Positions 45,046-54,128 are shown, counted from the first letter of the stretch. The stretch: 64,000 bases of DNA from Paludibacterium denitrificans (GCF_009707705.1 NZ_WLYX01000001.1:1116001-1180000); one strand, 5' to 3'. Translations and numbers: made by a program. The notes: generated from the letters alone by a model not told the origin.

Positions 45046-45823
45046 TTGCTTCGAATCGTTTCGGCCAACCTCAACGGCATCCGTTCGGCCGACAAGAAAG
45101 GTTTTTTTGACTGGCTGGCCGGGACGGCCGCCGATTTTGTCTGCGTACAGGAGCTCAAGGCGCAAGCCGCCGATCTGAGTGAACGCATGCGCCAGCCGGA
45201 TGGCTTGACCGGCTACTTTCATTACGCGGAAAAAAAGGGCTATAGCGGGGTCGGTGTATACACCCGCCATGTGCCGGATCGGGTGGTGGAAGGGCTGGGG
45301 GTAGACTGGATCGACTGCGAAGGCCGCTATCTGCAACTGGATTTCGGCCAACTATCCGTGGTGTCGCTATATCTGCCCTCCGGCTCCAGCGGCGACCATC
45401 GCCAGCAGATCAAATTCGACTTTCTCGATGTGTTCATGCCGCATCTGGAAGCACTGCGCGCCGCTGGCCGCGACATCGTGATCTGCGGCGACTGGAACAT
45501 CGCCCATCAGGAAATCGACCTGAAGAACTGGAAAGGCAATCTGAAAAACTCCGGCTTTCTGCCAGAAGAACGCGCCTGGATGACCGACCTGCTCGGCCGC
45601 GCCGACTGGCGCGACGCCCCGGCGCACGCTCTACCCGGATCAACCGGGCTACACTTGGTGGAGTAACCGCGGGCAGGCTTATGCCAAGGATGTGGGCTGG
45701 CGCATCGACTATCACATCGTGACGCCGGGCATGATGGCCTGCGCCAAGAACGCCAGCATCTACAAAGACGAAAAATTCTCCGACCACGCGCCGCTGATTG
45801 TCGATTATGAACGGGAGCTGTAA
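45046..45823 (+). CDS. xth: exodeoxyribonuclease III / AP endonuclease (one frame error)
   Basis: Base-excision repair nuclease. The start appears to be TTG at 45046 ([20 protein letters not shown]) behind GGGAGAGA. Motifs are VCVQELKAQ (catalytic Glu), [31 protein letters not shown] and [11 protein letters not shown] (catalytic Asp-His). The frame slips near 45621-45628 where GCCGGC is expected ([13 protein letters not shown]). About 259 residues. It contains two copies of the repeated word, one at codons 5-9. The next gene starts directly after the stop. Confidence 0.94.
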
Positions 45824-46421
45824 ATGCTCGACGATGACGATATTACCCTGATTACCGTACCCGGCTGGGGCAATTCCGGGCCCCGCCACTGGCAAACCAT
45901 CTGGGAACACGGCTACCCGCTGAGCGCCCGTGTCGAACAGGAAAACTGGCTGTATCCGGAACGCGATGCGTGGGTTGCGGCCATGGAAAAAACGGTGGAA
46001 CAAGTCCCCGGCCGGGTGGTCATTGCCGCCCACAGCCCGGGTTGCCACACCGCCATCGAATGGTTGCTGACCCTGTCGCTGGTACAACAGGGCAAGGTAC
46101 AAGGCATGTTGCTGGTTGCCCCACCGGCCTTGCCCATCACGCCGCAACAAATGCGCGCCAGCGGCGAATTGCCTGCCGATGCCGCCTTGCCCAGCTTCGC
46201 CGGGTTTGGTGGCGCGCGCGAGCAACGTTTGCCGGTCAGAACGATTCTGGTCGCCAGTCAGGACGACCCGTTCTGCCCATTTGACGAAGCGCAACGTCTG
46301 GCCGCCATCTGGGGTACGCGGCTGGTAGACGCTTCAACAAGGCGGGCCACATGGGCAGCCGGGCAGCCTAGGTCCGTGGCGGGATGGGCAAAAGTGGATA
46401 CAGCGGCTGATGCTGGGCTGA
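45824..46421 (+). CDS. RBBP9/YdeN-family serine hydrolase (two frame errors)
   Basis: An alpha/beta hydrolase of about 200 residues. LITVPGWGNSGPRHWQTIWE is the family N-terminus; the nucleophile Ser is in VIAAHSPGCHTAIEW, the Asp in ASQDDPFCPFDEA and the His in NKAGHMGSRAG. Errors near 46331 (four bases of GCCGGC lost) and 46365 restore VDAGFNKAGHMG and RAGLGPWRDG. It starts one base after the xth stop, so likely cotranscribed. Substrate unknown. Confidence 0.88.
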
Positions 46422-46503
46422 CACCAACCACCATCCAGCAAGTTGGCCGAACACGCCATGGCCCACCCGAGCCATGGCGCCCAGTCATCACCAGTGCAGT
46501 GGT

Positions 46504-47347
46504 TTAACGCTCCACCGGGCGAGTCGGGTCACTGCACCATTCGCTCCACGAACCGGCATACAAGCGGCTCCCGGTCAGGCCTAGGCATGCTCCATGGACA
46601 ACAAGTTGACGCAGGCGGTTACCCCGGAGCCACATTGGTGCACCACCTCGCGGCCATCGGCCACCGGCCCCAGCAACTGCTGCCATTCGGCGCACAGTTG
46701 TGCGGCAGGCTTGAAGGTGCCGTTTTCCTGCAGATTGTTCATGAAGAAACGATTACGCGCGCTGGGAATATGCCCACCCACCGGGTCCATGTTCTCGCCT
46801 TCGCCACGGAAACGCTCCGGCGAACGGGCATCAACCAGCGTGAATGCTTAAGCTCGGCAATATTCGCCAGCACCTCATCTGCCAACACGACTTCGGCCAA
46901 CGTGTTGCGAATAGGAAAACGGCAGGTCGAACGATGGGCCGCATCGGTCGACAACGCACCGCCAGCTGCCAGCCAGGCCGCCATACCGCCATCCAGTACC
47001 GCTACGGCCTCGTGCCCCAGCCAGCGCAGTAACCACCGGGCGCGTGCGGCAAACATTCCGCCCGCATCATCATACGTCACCACCTGCACCTCCGGCGTAA
47101 TGCCCAAGGCACCAAAATCGACGGCCAGACGTTGACCATCCGGTAATGGGTGGCGGCCATTGCTGCCGGACTTGACACCCGACAAGTGATAGTCCAGATG
47201 ACGATGATGGGCATTGGGAATATGCCCGGCCTCATAAGCGGCCAAACCATAATCCGGGTCGGTCAGTTGAAAACGGCAATCCAGAATGACCACATTCTGG
47301 TTACCCAGCGACTGCAATTGTTCGGCACTGATCAATGTGGTGTACAT
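46504..47347 (-). CDS. sseA: 3-mercaptopyruvate sulfurtransferase (two frame errors)
   Basis: Two rhodanese domains, about 282 residues. MYTTLISAEQLQSLGNQNVV starts the inactive first domain; the active Cys is in VVHQCGSGVTACVNLL, the CGSGVTA form of mercaptopyruvate rather than thiosulfate sulfurtransferases. Errors at 46846-46853 (GCTTAAGC, giving IAEPAFTLVDAR) and 46580-46587 (GCCTAGGC on the coding strand, giving EHAGLTGSRLYAGSWSEW). It transfers sulfur from mercaptopyruvate to cyanide or thiols. Confidence 0.92.
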
Positions 47348-47458
47348 CGGCTCTCCTTGGATGTGTCGGCCATACGCCGACAAGGGAGCCGCTTAACAGC
47401 CGTCCTCAAGAGGCTGGCAAGCGGTTCCAGAATGATAGCTCTCAACAATCAGCAAAAC

Positions 47459-47878
47459 TCATGCCTTGGCTGTGGCCGCCAGGCGTGCCAGCGCCTCTTG
47501 CAGCTGGCGGGCCAAATCAGGCCATGCCCGCCCGCTTGCCTCACGTCGCGCCGCCGCCCAGACCGGGCTCGGAAAATGCGCATCATCCGCAAACCGCGGA
47601 ATGACATGCCAGTGCAAATGCGGCACGACATTGCCCAAACTGGCCAGATTGATCTTGGTAGGCTGCATCACCTCGCGCAACGCCTGTTCGGCCAACATCA
47701 CCCAGTGAAACAGGTGCTGTTGCTCGGCCAGCGTAAGGTCGGTCATCTCCTTGACGTGTTGCTTCCAGATCACCCGGCAAAACCCGGGGTAACCGGGTTC
47801 GTCCACCAGAATGACATGTAGGTGCTCATCTTGATACAAGACCGGACCGGCAGGTGGTTGGCATAGTTCACATTGCAT
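47459..47878 (-). CDS. HIT-family nucleotide-binding protein
   Basis: 139 residues from the ATG at 47878 (MQCELCQPPAGPVLYQDEHL), or 141 from 47884. The histidine triad is HLHWHVIPR (HxHxH) near residue 92, preceded by NLASLGNVVPH. CELC at the N-terminus could bind a metal. HIT proteins hydrolyse dinucleoside or nucleoside phosphoramidate bonds. Intact. Confidence 0.9.
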   Translation of the reverse strand: MQCELCQPPAGPVLYQDEHLHVILVDEPGYPGFCRVIWKQHVKEMTDLTLAEQQHLFHWVMLAEQALREVMQPTKINLASLGNVVPHLHWHVIPRFADDAHFPSPVWAAARREASGRAWPDLARQLQEALARLAATAKA

Positions 47879-48093
47879 GCACACTCTCCACAGTTAAAGC
47901 AGGGTTCTAGTGCATTCTACCCGCGCCCATTGCGCTTGAAAGCATCACACCAGCCCGCTCTGTACGATTGGTTACAATGATTTACATTGTTCTCACAGAC
48001 GATTCAGTGGCCTCACTCCTAATATGCTCGCCAAGGAAGCACCAGTGCGGTGCTCCAGTTAACTGTACGTTAAAATTTCTAGGAGTCTCACTC

Positions 48094-48672
48094 ATGAAAA
48101 AAATCGCCGCTCTGCTGGTTGCTACCGTATTTGGTCTGACCTCTGCTGCTGGTTTCGCTGCTGAAGCTTCCGCTCCGGCTGCTAAGGCTGCCAAAGCTGC
48201 TCCGGCTAAAGCCAAGCACCACGCTAAAAAACACAAGAAAGTAGCTAAGAAAGCTGCTTCCGCTCCGGCCGCTCAAAAAGCTCAAGCTGCCAAGAAAGCT
48301 GCTAAAAAGAAAGCCGCTTCCGCTCCGGCACAAAAAGCTCAAGCCGCTAAGAAGAAAGTAGCTAAAAAAGCTGCTTCCGCTCCGGCACAAAAGGCTCAAG
48401 CTGCTAAAAAGCACAAAAAAGCCAAGAAAGCCGCTTCCGCTCCGGCCGCTCAAAAAGCACAAGCCGCTAAGAAAGCCGCTAAGAAAGCCGCTTCCGCTCC
48501 GGCACAAAAAGCTCAAGCTGCTAAGAAAGCCGCTAAAAAAGCCGCTTCCGCTCCGGCCGCTCAAAAAGCACAAGCCGCTAAGAAAGTAGCTAAGAAAGCC
48601 GCTTCTGCTCCGGCACAAAAAGCTCAAGCTGCTAAGAAAGCCGCTAAAAAAGCCGCTTCCGCTGCTAAGTAA
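48094..48672 (+). CDS. exported lysine/alanine-rich repeat protein, histone H1-like
   Basis: 192 residues from the ATG at 48094 behind AGGAG. A signal peptide (MKKIAALLVATVFGLTSAAG, cleavage near FAA-EA) is followed by about 165 residues made only of Ala, Lys, Ser, Pro, Gln and a few Val/His, as repeats of a unit like KKAASAPAQKAQAA. The composition is that of H1-like nucleoid proteins such as AlgP/Hc1, but those lack a signal peptide. An exported, strongly basic repeat protein could bind DNA or polyanions at the envelope; this is inference. A UUCG-loop terminator follows. Confidence 0.8.
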   Translation: MKKIAALLVATVFGLTSAAGFAAEASAPAAKAAKAAPAKAKHHAKKHKKVAKKAASAPAAQKAQAAKKAAKKKAASAPAQKAQAAKKKVAKKAASAPAQKAQAAKKHKKAKKAASAPAAQKAQAAKKAAKKAASAPAQKAQAAKKAAKKAASAPAAQKAQAAKKVAKKAASAPAQKAQAAKKAAKKAASAAK

Positions 48673-48701
48673 TTCCCTCGCAGGTTAACCTGCTACGGAT
48701 C

Positions 48702-48731
48702 AAAAAGAGGAGACTTCGGTCTCCTCTTTTT
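48702..48731 (+). terminator. terminator of the Lys/Ala repeat gene
   Basis: AAAAAGAGGAGAC (48702-48714), a TTCG loop and GTCTCCTCTTTTT (48719-48731): a perfect 13-bp stem with a stable tetraloop and T tail. Confidence 0.92.
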
Positions 48732-49220
48732 GTTTGTTGCACCCGCATCAACTCCGTCCTGAGCTCCACCATACCCATCACCACCCGTTGCACAGCCCCC
48801 TCAACGGCGGCATGCGCGGGAATGACAACCATGGGCCCACAACCCTGAACCCAACAGCTATGGCACATGGCAACAGCCAGACGACCAAGCACCACCTCTG
48901 GTGTAAGCTGGTGCCACCAGCCGAAACCACAGAATAAAGAATTGACCACGCCCCGCAAACGGACACAGCTCTGTCTAGTAGCTTGGCACAGCAGCGGCAG
49001 CTGTTCGAGCACTCGGCGCACCCAAAGGTATTCGACCAGACACATCGCATTGCCTGCAGCCCGCCCCAGACTATGGCCGAGGCCCAGTAAAAGCCTTGGG
49101 GATTACAGAAACGGAACTTCCACTCCTTCACGCTTCGTGCCTGCTTAATAGGTAGTCCAGAGCGCATGGAGAGAGGCCTTATCCGCGCAAGGGCATGGCC
49201 ACCCCATAGACAATGCCCCA
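48732..49220. other. 489-base region without a clear gene
   Basis: The longest gap in the window. Minus-strand frames (for example 48665-49045, beginning MCLVEYLWVRRVLEQLP) are open but overlap the terminator at 48702 and have no recognisable family. Codon use looks atypical, with many Cys and Trp. If a frame error lies near 49065-49155, a single hypothetical protein of about 160 residues starting near 49160 is possible. No repeat or tRNA is seen. Confidence 0.4.
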
Positions 49221-49967
49221 TCAATTGCGCGCATGCGTCATGCTGAAACTTTGCACCCCCTCAAAGCGCGACAATTCACCCGCCAGTTGCGCCAACGAAG
49301 CGCCCTGATGCTTATTTCGCGCCATGGCAATGAAGTGCCACTCCGGCTGTCCGTCCTGATAAGAAATCGACAGGGTACTGGGCACAATATCGTAGCCACG
49401 TTCTAATGCCGCTTGCTTGAGTACCTGTTCGTCCGGCACAAAGCCCTGGTTGAAACGTAACACCACACCAATGGCGGGATGCGACGGCAACCATTCCTCC
49501 AGATACGAAATCAGGCTCATTGATAGCGCCGAAATCAGCGTCAACATGATGGCAGCCGCATAGAAGCCAATACCAACCAGCACACCAATGGCGGAGGCAG
49601 CCCAGATGGAAGCGGCCGTGGTCAGGCCGCTGATATTGAACCCATCTTTCATAATGACACCGGCGCCCAAAAAGCCGATGCCGGTCACAATCCCCTGTAT
49701 TACCCGGGTCGGATCGCCGACACTGTCAGCCAGATGACCGCCATACCAGTAGGCCGGATATCCCACCACCACGGTCAATGCGGCAGAGGCCATACACACC
49801 AGTCCATAGGTACGCATCCCTGCCGCACGCCCCCGGTAGGAGCGTTCATAGCCCACCAGAATGCCAAGAATCAACGCGCCGACCAGATTGAGAACAATCA
49901 CGACATTAACGTCGACGAAGTTTTCTGACCAATAACCCGTCACTAAAGAAGAAGGAAAAAGATTCAT
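49221..49967 (-). CDS. mgtC: MgtC/SapB family membrane protein
   Basis: 248 residues, intact. It has five membrane helices (VIVLNLVGALILGILVGYE, GLVCMASAALTVVVG, VTGIGFLGAGVIMKDG, TTAASIWAASAIGVLVG, AIMLTLISALSMSLI) with the MgtC markers GYERSYRGRAAGMRT and GFLGAGVI. The soluble C-terminal domain (about residues 165-248) resembles the ACT-like domain of MgtC. Known roles are survival at low magnesium and modulation of ATP synthase. It is preceded by an A/T-rich region. Confidence 0.92.
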   Translation of the reverse strand: MNLFPSSLVTGYWSENFVDVNVVIVLNLVGALILGILVGYERSYRGRAAGMRTYGLVCMASAALTVVVGYPAYWYGGHLADSVGDPTRVIQGIVTGIGFLGAGVIMKDGFNISGLTTAASIWAASAIGVLVGIGFYAAAIMLTLISALSMSLISYLEEWLPSHPAIGVVLRFNQGFVPDEQVLKQAALERGYDIVPSTLSISYQDGQPEWHFIAMARNKHQGASLAQLAGELSRFEGVQSFSMTHARN

Positions 49968-50099
49968 AAAAATATAAGCGACATTGGTAGAGAAAGAGAA
50001 AGGCGTACTGTAACCTAGTTGCGCAGCACGCTGTCACCGAGGAACGCAACATGGTAGCCCAATGAATCGGGCGGCCCCGGGCAGGGCTGCAGAATGACA

Positions 50100-50129
50100 A
50101 AAAGCCCAACCGGTTTGGTTGGGCTTTTT
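50100..50129 (-). terminator. terminator after tRNA-Lys(TTT) pair
   Basis: AAGCCCAACC (50102-50111) and GGTTGGGCTT (50117-50126) with T/A runs on both sides; 12 bases past the 3-prime end of the tRNA at 50142. Confidence 0.85.
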
Positions 50130-50141
50130 GCTGATAATACT

Positions 50142-50217
50142 TGGTGGGTCGGGCGAGATTCGAACTCGCGACCAACGGATTAAAAGTCCGCTGCTCTACC
50201 AGCTGAGCTACCGACCC
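50142..50217 (-). tRNA. tRNA-Lys(TTT), copy 1
   Basis: Acceptor GGGTCGG pairs with CCGACCC, the anticodon arm CGGACTTTTAATCCG carries TTT, the T arm is GCGAGTTCGAATCTCGC and CCA is encoded. Identical to the copy 29 bases upstream in transcription order. Confidence 0.97.
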
Positions 50218-50246
50218 TTAACCTTGCAAGCAGGTTTGGGTTCTCG

Positions 50247-50322
50247 TGGTGGGTCGGGCGAGATTCGAACTCGCGACCAACGGATTAAAAGTCCGCTGCT
50301 CTACCAGCTGAGCTACCGACCC
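50247..50322 (-). tRNA. tRNA-Lys(TTT), copy 2
   Basis: Identical sequence to the tRNA at 50142-50217; the two form a tandem transcription unit that ends at the terminator at 50100-50129. Confidence 0.97.
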
Positions 50323-50467
50323 CTCGAGAGAGCGAAACTATAAATAACTCTTCGATCGGCGTCAAGCCATTACACGCTTTTCTTTTGTAAATTCCACAAA
50401 TTGCCGAGACGTGAATCACGCCGAAAACCCTGCGGATGAGCGATATGGCGGCGCGAAAATCTGTCAG

Positions 50468-50788
50468 CTACTTGAAAGCGTGTAAGCTGGAGACCCATGT
50501 GAGGTAGGCAGGCAGCCCCTGCTCGATATCCAGGGCGATGATTTCCGGCACCTCGTAAGGATGCAGTTCGGCCAACCCGGCCTGCAAGGCCGCATACGCA
50601 GGTTGGGTGGTTTTGATCAACAGCGGAATTTCCTCGGTTTCTTCCAGCTGCCCCTGCCAGCGGTAAACCGACAGGCACGGTGCCAGAATATTGACACAAG
50701 CCGCCAGCTGTTCGGCAACCAGAGTACTTGCCAGTTGCCGGGCAGTAGCGGCGTCTGGCGCGTTACAAATAACCAGTAAATATTTCAT
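50468..50788 (-). CDS. cutA: divalent cation tolerance protein CutA
   Basis: 106 residues from the ATG at 50788 (MKYLLVICNAPDAATARQLA). LAACVNILAPCLSVYRWQGQ, EEIPLLIKT and ELHPYEVPEIIALDI are the CutA1 signature. It is a small trimeric PII-like protein linked to metal tolerance. A TTCGGCCAACC copy is inside (50567). It is divergent from fxsA. Confidence 0.95.
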   Translation of the reverse strand: MKYLLVICNAPDAATARQLASTLVAEQLAACVNILAPCLSVYRWQGQLEETEEIPLLIKTTQPAYAALQAGLAELHPYEVPEIIALDIEQGLPAYLTWVSSLHAFK

Positions 50789-50806
50789 AACGGACACCTG
50801 AACCCG

Positions 50807-51229
50807 ATGCGTGCATTGTTACTGATTCTACTCCTCTACCCTTTTCTGGAGATTGCCACGCTGGTGAGCCTGGCCGACCATTTTGGCAGCGGCCCGGTAC
50901 TGCTGTGGGTGATCTTTACCGCCATTCTGGGTATCGGCATGCTACGCAACCAGAAACTGGCGGCGCTGCTGACGCTTGGTAGCGTACTCAATCAGGGCGA
51001 ACGCGTGTCGATCTACAGCCTGCTGTGGCCGCTGCGCTATCTGTTGGCAGGTATCCTGTTCTTGATCCCCGGGGTGATCAGCGACCTCTTCGCCGTGCTG
51101 TTGTTACTGCCCTTCAAGGGACCGGCGCTGCCGGTAGGCCCTCGACCAACAGGTACAGCAGAGGATGTGATTGAGGGCGAATATCACCGGGTGGACGAAC
51201 CGACCGACCCCAGCCGCCGCATCAACTGA
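50807..51229 (+). CDS. fxsA: FxsA family membrane protein
   Basis: 140 residues: TM1 (LLLILLLYPFLEIATLVSLA), the conserved GSGPVLLWVIFTAILGIGMLR region, TM3-4 (LRYLLAGILFLIPGVISDLFAVLLLLPF) and a polar C-terminal tail. FxsA influences phage exclusion and membrane stress in E. coli. It overlaps the convergent DUF167 gene by eight bases. Confidence 0.93.
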   Translation: MRALLLILLLYPFLEIATLVSLADHFGSGPVLLWVIFTAILGIGMLRNQKLAALLTLGSVLNQGERVSIYSLLWPLRYLLAGILFLIPGVISDLFAVLLLLPFKGPALPVGPRPTGTAEDVIEGEYHRVDEPTDPSRRIN

Positions 51230-51519
51230 TTCCCAAGACGGACAACACCTGTTCGGCGCTCTGGCTGACATGGATCTCCACCACCTTATGGCGACTCTTG
51301 TCACCGGAGATCAAGACGACTGCGCGCTTGGGCACACCAAACCGCGAGGCTAACCAGTGTAGCAGCGCGGTATTGGCCTTGCCTTCCACCGGCGGCGCGG
51401 CCAGCCTGATTTTCAGGCAGTCACCGTGCTCGTAAAGCCTGTTCGGTTTTCTTGGCACCCGGCTGAACATGCAGGGTCAGCCGGATGCGGTCGTGCTGAA
51501 CGACAAGCCATGGTTTCAT
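51222..51519 (-). CDS. DUF167 (YggU family) protein (one frame error)
   Basis: About 100 residues from the ATG at 51519 (MKPWLVVQHDRIRLTLHVQPG). The DUF167 core follows: PGAKKTE, EHGDCLKIRLAAPPVEGKAN, ALLHWLASRFGVPKRAVVL and SGDKSRHKVVEI. The frame slips near 51441, where five bases of a GCCGGC appear to be missing (QAGLYEHGD). Function unknown; fold known from E. coli YggU. Confidence 0.88.
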
Positions 51520-51698
51520 GGGATTTGCCAAGCCAAAGCCGCCATTGTAGTAATGCCGAGACACCCGGCGTCAAGCTTTGGCCTGTCAACCCGTGACGCT
51601 GGTTTGGTTGTCGGGCCGACACCACAGCCAACGGTCGCCCATCCGCTGTTTTGCCAGCCAGCCATGCTAAACTTCCCGGCATATCCGGAAGAAAGCCC

Positions 51699-52571
51699 AT
51701 GTCCCTGACTCCACATCGCTACGCTGACGATTCATCGCATAACGTCATCCTCGCTCTGATGATCGGGGCATCGTTGTTGGCGCATGTTCTGCTGTTTAGT
51801 GCCTTAAGCGGCCTGTCGTGGGTACGCTCTTTCAGCATGCCGGAAGGCCAGACCCTGAGTGTAAGGCTGAGCAGCAAGCCCACACTGAAACCACCCAAGA
51901 CACAACGCCTGGGCATACAGAATGCCGATGGCGGCGGTAATACTCAGCATTGCCTACCACCGGCGCATCATCAGGCGCGCCCGCTGGCAGTAGATGGCGC
52001 GGCCAAAGCGGGGACAGAAACCAGCCCGGCGCCAGCACCAACCGTCGCTCCCACGTTAACCACGTCGCAACCGACACGCCATAGCCGTAGCGTAACGCCG
52101 CCGTCCTCCAGCAAACCGGGCAGTCTGACGGCCGGTAGCCTGCTGGCGCAAGTGGGCGAATTGGCGCAGCGCCGTGGGGATGAGGCACTGTCAGACAATC
52201 ATCTGGAAAGTGGCAAGGGCAAACAGGACGTGGGCCTTGCCACGCGCGGCTATGAATGGACGCGTTATCAGGAAGATTGGCGCCTGAAGGTGGAGCGGAT
52301 CGGCAACCTGAACTATCCGGATGAAGCACGCCGTCAGGATGTCCACGGCGCGGTCACGCTGGTGGTCACGGTCAACGCCAACGGCAGCCTGCGCAGCATG
52401 CGGGTGAGCCGCAGCTCAGGCAGCGACATTCTGGACAATGCCGCGCGGCACATTGTGGAGCTATGCGCCCCGTTTGCCCCATTCCCGCCGTCGCTGGCCA
52501 GCCGTTTTCCCAGCCAGCAGATCGTGCAACGATTCGTTTTTACCCGGGATAACCAGCTCTCCAGCCGTTAA
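51699..52571 (+). CDS. TonB-family energy transducer-like protein
   Basis: 290 residues with one N-terminal membrane anchor (VILALMIGASLLAHVLLFSA), a Pro/Thr/Ser-rich periplasmic linker and a C-terminal TonB domain (WRLKVERIGNLNYPDEARRQ, GAVTLVVTVNANGSLRSMRV, PFAPFPPSLA, FVFTRDNQL). The ALSGLS segment at 51802 reads GCCTTAAGC and may hide an in-frame GCCGGC error. No ExbB/ExbD nearby, so it may partner with a distant complex or a dedicated receptor. Confidence 0.88.
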   Translation: MSLTPHRYADDSSHNVILALMIGASLLAHVLLFSALSGLSWVRSFSMPEGQTLSVRLSSKPTLKPPKTQRLGIQNADGGGNTQHCLPPAHHQARPLAVDGAAKAGTETSPAPAPTVAPTLTTSQPTRHSRSVTPPSSSKPGSLTAGSLLAQVGELAQRRGDEALSDNHLESGKGKQDVGLATRGYEWTRYQEDWRLKVERIGNLNYPDEARRQDVHGAVTLVVTVNANGSLRSMRVSRSSGSDILDNAARHIVELCAPFAPFPPSLASRFPSQQIVQRFVFTRDNQLSSR

Positions 52572-52585
52572 CCCAAGGAGCCCTC

Positions 52586-52960
52586 ATGTTTGAAGTGAAT
52601 CGCAGTGTTGCCATCATCCGCCCCAAGGCGCCGTTTCTCGCCCGGCTACGCGCCCTGCCGGGTGGGCTGAACGGCGCACTGACGCTGGAGGCGCTGACGC
52701 GCGACTGCAATGCCCTGCTGATCCCGGCCGCTGACGATTACGCCAGTGCCGAAGACTTTGTACTGCAACATTACCGCCTGCTGTTTCAGTCCGAGCTGGC
52801 AGACTGGTGTGATGACGATGCCTTCTGGCCTGACAACCTCAGCCCGGCGCTGTTTGCCGAGTGGTTCGAGGTAGAAATTCATTCGGTCCTGACCGACCTG
52901 GTTGACACGCCACTAGAGCGTGAACCGTTTGTTCCGCTGGATCTGGATCAACACGACTGA
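52586..52960 (+). CDS. conserved hypothetical protein, acidic
   Basis: 124 residues from an ATG behind AAGGAG: MFEVNRSVAIIRPKAPFLAR, ADDYASAEDFVLQHYRLLFQ, WCDDDAFWPDNLSPALFAEW, LTDLVDTPLEREPFVPLDLD. It is acidic, lacks a signal peptide and membrane segments, and is probably cytosolic. I do not recognise a family. It follows the TonB-like gene by 14 bases and is probably cotranscribed. Confidence 0.8.
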   Translation: MFEVNRSVAIIRPKAPFLARLRALPGGLNGALTLEALTRDCNALLIPAADDYASAEDFVLQHYRLLFQSELADWCDDDAFWPDNLSPALFAEWFEVEIHSVLTDLVDTPLEREPFVPLDLDQHD

Positions 52961-52968
52961 TCCGGCGG

Positions 52969-52979
52969 TTTCGGCCAAC
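52969..52979 (-). repeat. intergenic copy of repeated word TTTCGGCCAAC
   Basis: Lies nine bases after the hypothetical gene at 52586-52960, before the thioesterase gene; single copy. Confidence 0.8.
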
Positions 52980-53056
52980 GTGCCACACGAGGAGGCGTCC
53001 ATCGACAGCCGGGTACACGGCAACGCATGGCGCACAACAACAAGGGGAAACACACC

Positions 53057-53463
53057 ATGCCACATCTCACCCACATCAAGGTGCGCGGTTATCATCTTGA
53101 TCTGTATGGCCACGTCAACAACGCACGCTATCTGGAGTTTCTGGAAGAAGCGCGCTGGAGTTTCTTTGAAGAGCGCGGCGACCTGCCCGGTTCCTGCAGT
53201 CTGGCCCGGCCCTGGTGGTGGTCAACATCAACATCAACTACCGTTATCCGGCCACCATGGGCGACCAACTGGCGATCGCCACCTCGGTCAAGAGCATCAG
53301 TCATCGCAGCGCCGTCATGCATCAGCGCGTGGTACTGGATGGCAGCGATACCGTGGTAGCCGAAGCCGACGTTACCTTTGTCGCCTTTGACGGCAAACAA
53401 AACAAGGCCGTGCCGCTTGAAGGATCATTAAAGGAACTCCTGCAGGCCATGCAGGACCAATAA
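53057..53463 (+). CDS. 4-hydroxybenzoyl-CoA-type thioesterase (one frame error)
   Basis: Hotdog-fold thioesterase of about 136 residues: MPHLTHIKVRGYHLDLYGHV with the catalytic Asp in LDLYGHVNNARYLEFLEEAR, then VVVNININYRYPATMGDQL and VVAEADVTFVAFDG. The frame slips near 53188-53195 (DLPAGFLQSGPA or similar expected). Related to YbgC, but without the tol-pal genes next to it; the substrate is unknown. Confidence 0.9.
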
Positions 53464-53480
53464 CACCAGGGCAAATGATA

Positions 53481-53502
53481 CGGCCAACCGCAAGGTTGGC
53501 CG
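53481..53502 (+). terminator. hairpin from two repeated words in inversion
   Basis: CGGCCAACC (53481-53489) and GGTTGGCCG (53494-53502) form a 9-bp stem with a four-base loop between the thioesterase and tlpA-like genes. The right arm is part of a complete AAGGTTGGCCGAAA. No U tract follows, so termination is uncertain. Confidence 0.5.
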
Positions 53503-53540
53503 AAACTCCAAACTCACTGAATGACACACCGGAACACAAG

Positions 53541-54032
53541 ATGAAGAAGGGATTGATTGCTCTTTTGGCAGCCGTGGTGATCGGGCTGATCGCATACACT
53601 GCATTTTTCAATCAGACACCGGCACCGCAGGTGGCCTTCACCACCCTGTCCGGCCAGTCGAGCAGCATCGAAGCACTGAAGGGCAAAGTCGTGCTGGTAA
53701 ACTTCTGGGCGACCAGCTGTTCCGGCTGCGTGGAAGAGATGCCGGAAATCAAGAAACTGCATGAGCAATACGCCAGCCGCGGCCTGCAAGTGGTCGCCGT
53801 AGCGATGAGCTACGATCCGGAAAACTACGTCAAGGCGTTTGTCGCCAAGAACGCCCTGCCGTTCATGGTGACGCGAGATAGCCGGGGCAACGTCGCCAAG
53901 GCATTTGGCGACATCCAGCTGACGCCGACCACCTTCATCATCGACAAACAGGGCAACATCCTCAAACACTACGTTGGCGAGATGAACTTCAGCGAAGTAC
54001 GGCAATTACTGGACCAACAGCTCAAGTCCTGA
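53541..54032 (+). CDS. TlpA/ResA-like membrane-anchored thioredoxin
   Basis: 163 residues from the ATG at 53541 (MKKGLIALLAAVVIGLIAYT, uncleaved anchor). The thioredoxin fold has VLVNFWATSCSGCVEEMPEI with the CSGC redox pair near residue 60, then LQVVAVAMSYDPENYVKAF and the cis-Pro QLTPTTFIIDKQG. Such proteins reduce cytochrome c apoproteins or other periplasmic targets. A hairpin-like GGAACGGC/GCCGTTCC sequence (about 54058-54077) follows. Confidence 0.9.
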   Translation: MKKGLIALLAAVVIGLIAYTAFFNQTPAPQVAFTTLSGQSSSIEALKGKVVLVNFWATSCSGCVEEMPEIKKLHEQYASRGLQVVAVAMSYDPENYVKAFVAKNALPFMVTRDSRGNVAKAFGDIQLTPTTFIIDKQGNILKHYVGEMNFSEVRQLLDQQLKS

Positions 54033-54101
54033 GCCGATCACCCCATTGAACAGCATGCCGTTCCAGCACAGGAACGGCATTTTTATTAGGCACACTACAT
54101 C

Positions 54102-54113
54102 AGGTTGGCCGAA
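54102..54113 (+). repeat. intergenic copy of repeated word AGGTTGGCCGAA
   Basis: Between the convergent tlpA-like and moeB genes, near the tlpA terminator region. Single copy. Confidence 0.8.
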
Positions 54114-54128
54114 CAGCGGCGGATGCGC

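Noticed and set aside
48238-48660. Tandem DNA repeat suggesting CRISPR or a satellite
   Set aside because: The periodicity is codon-based within a Lys/Ala repeat protein, with no constant spacer-repeat structure.
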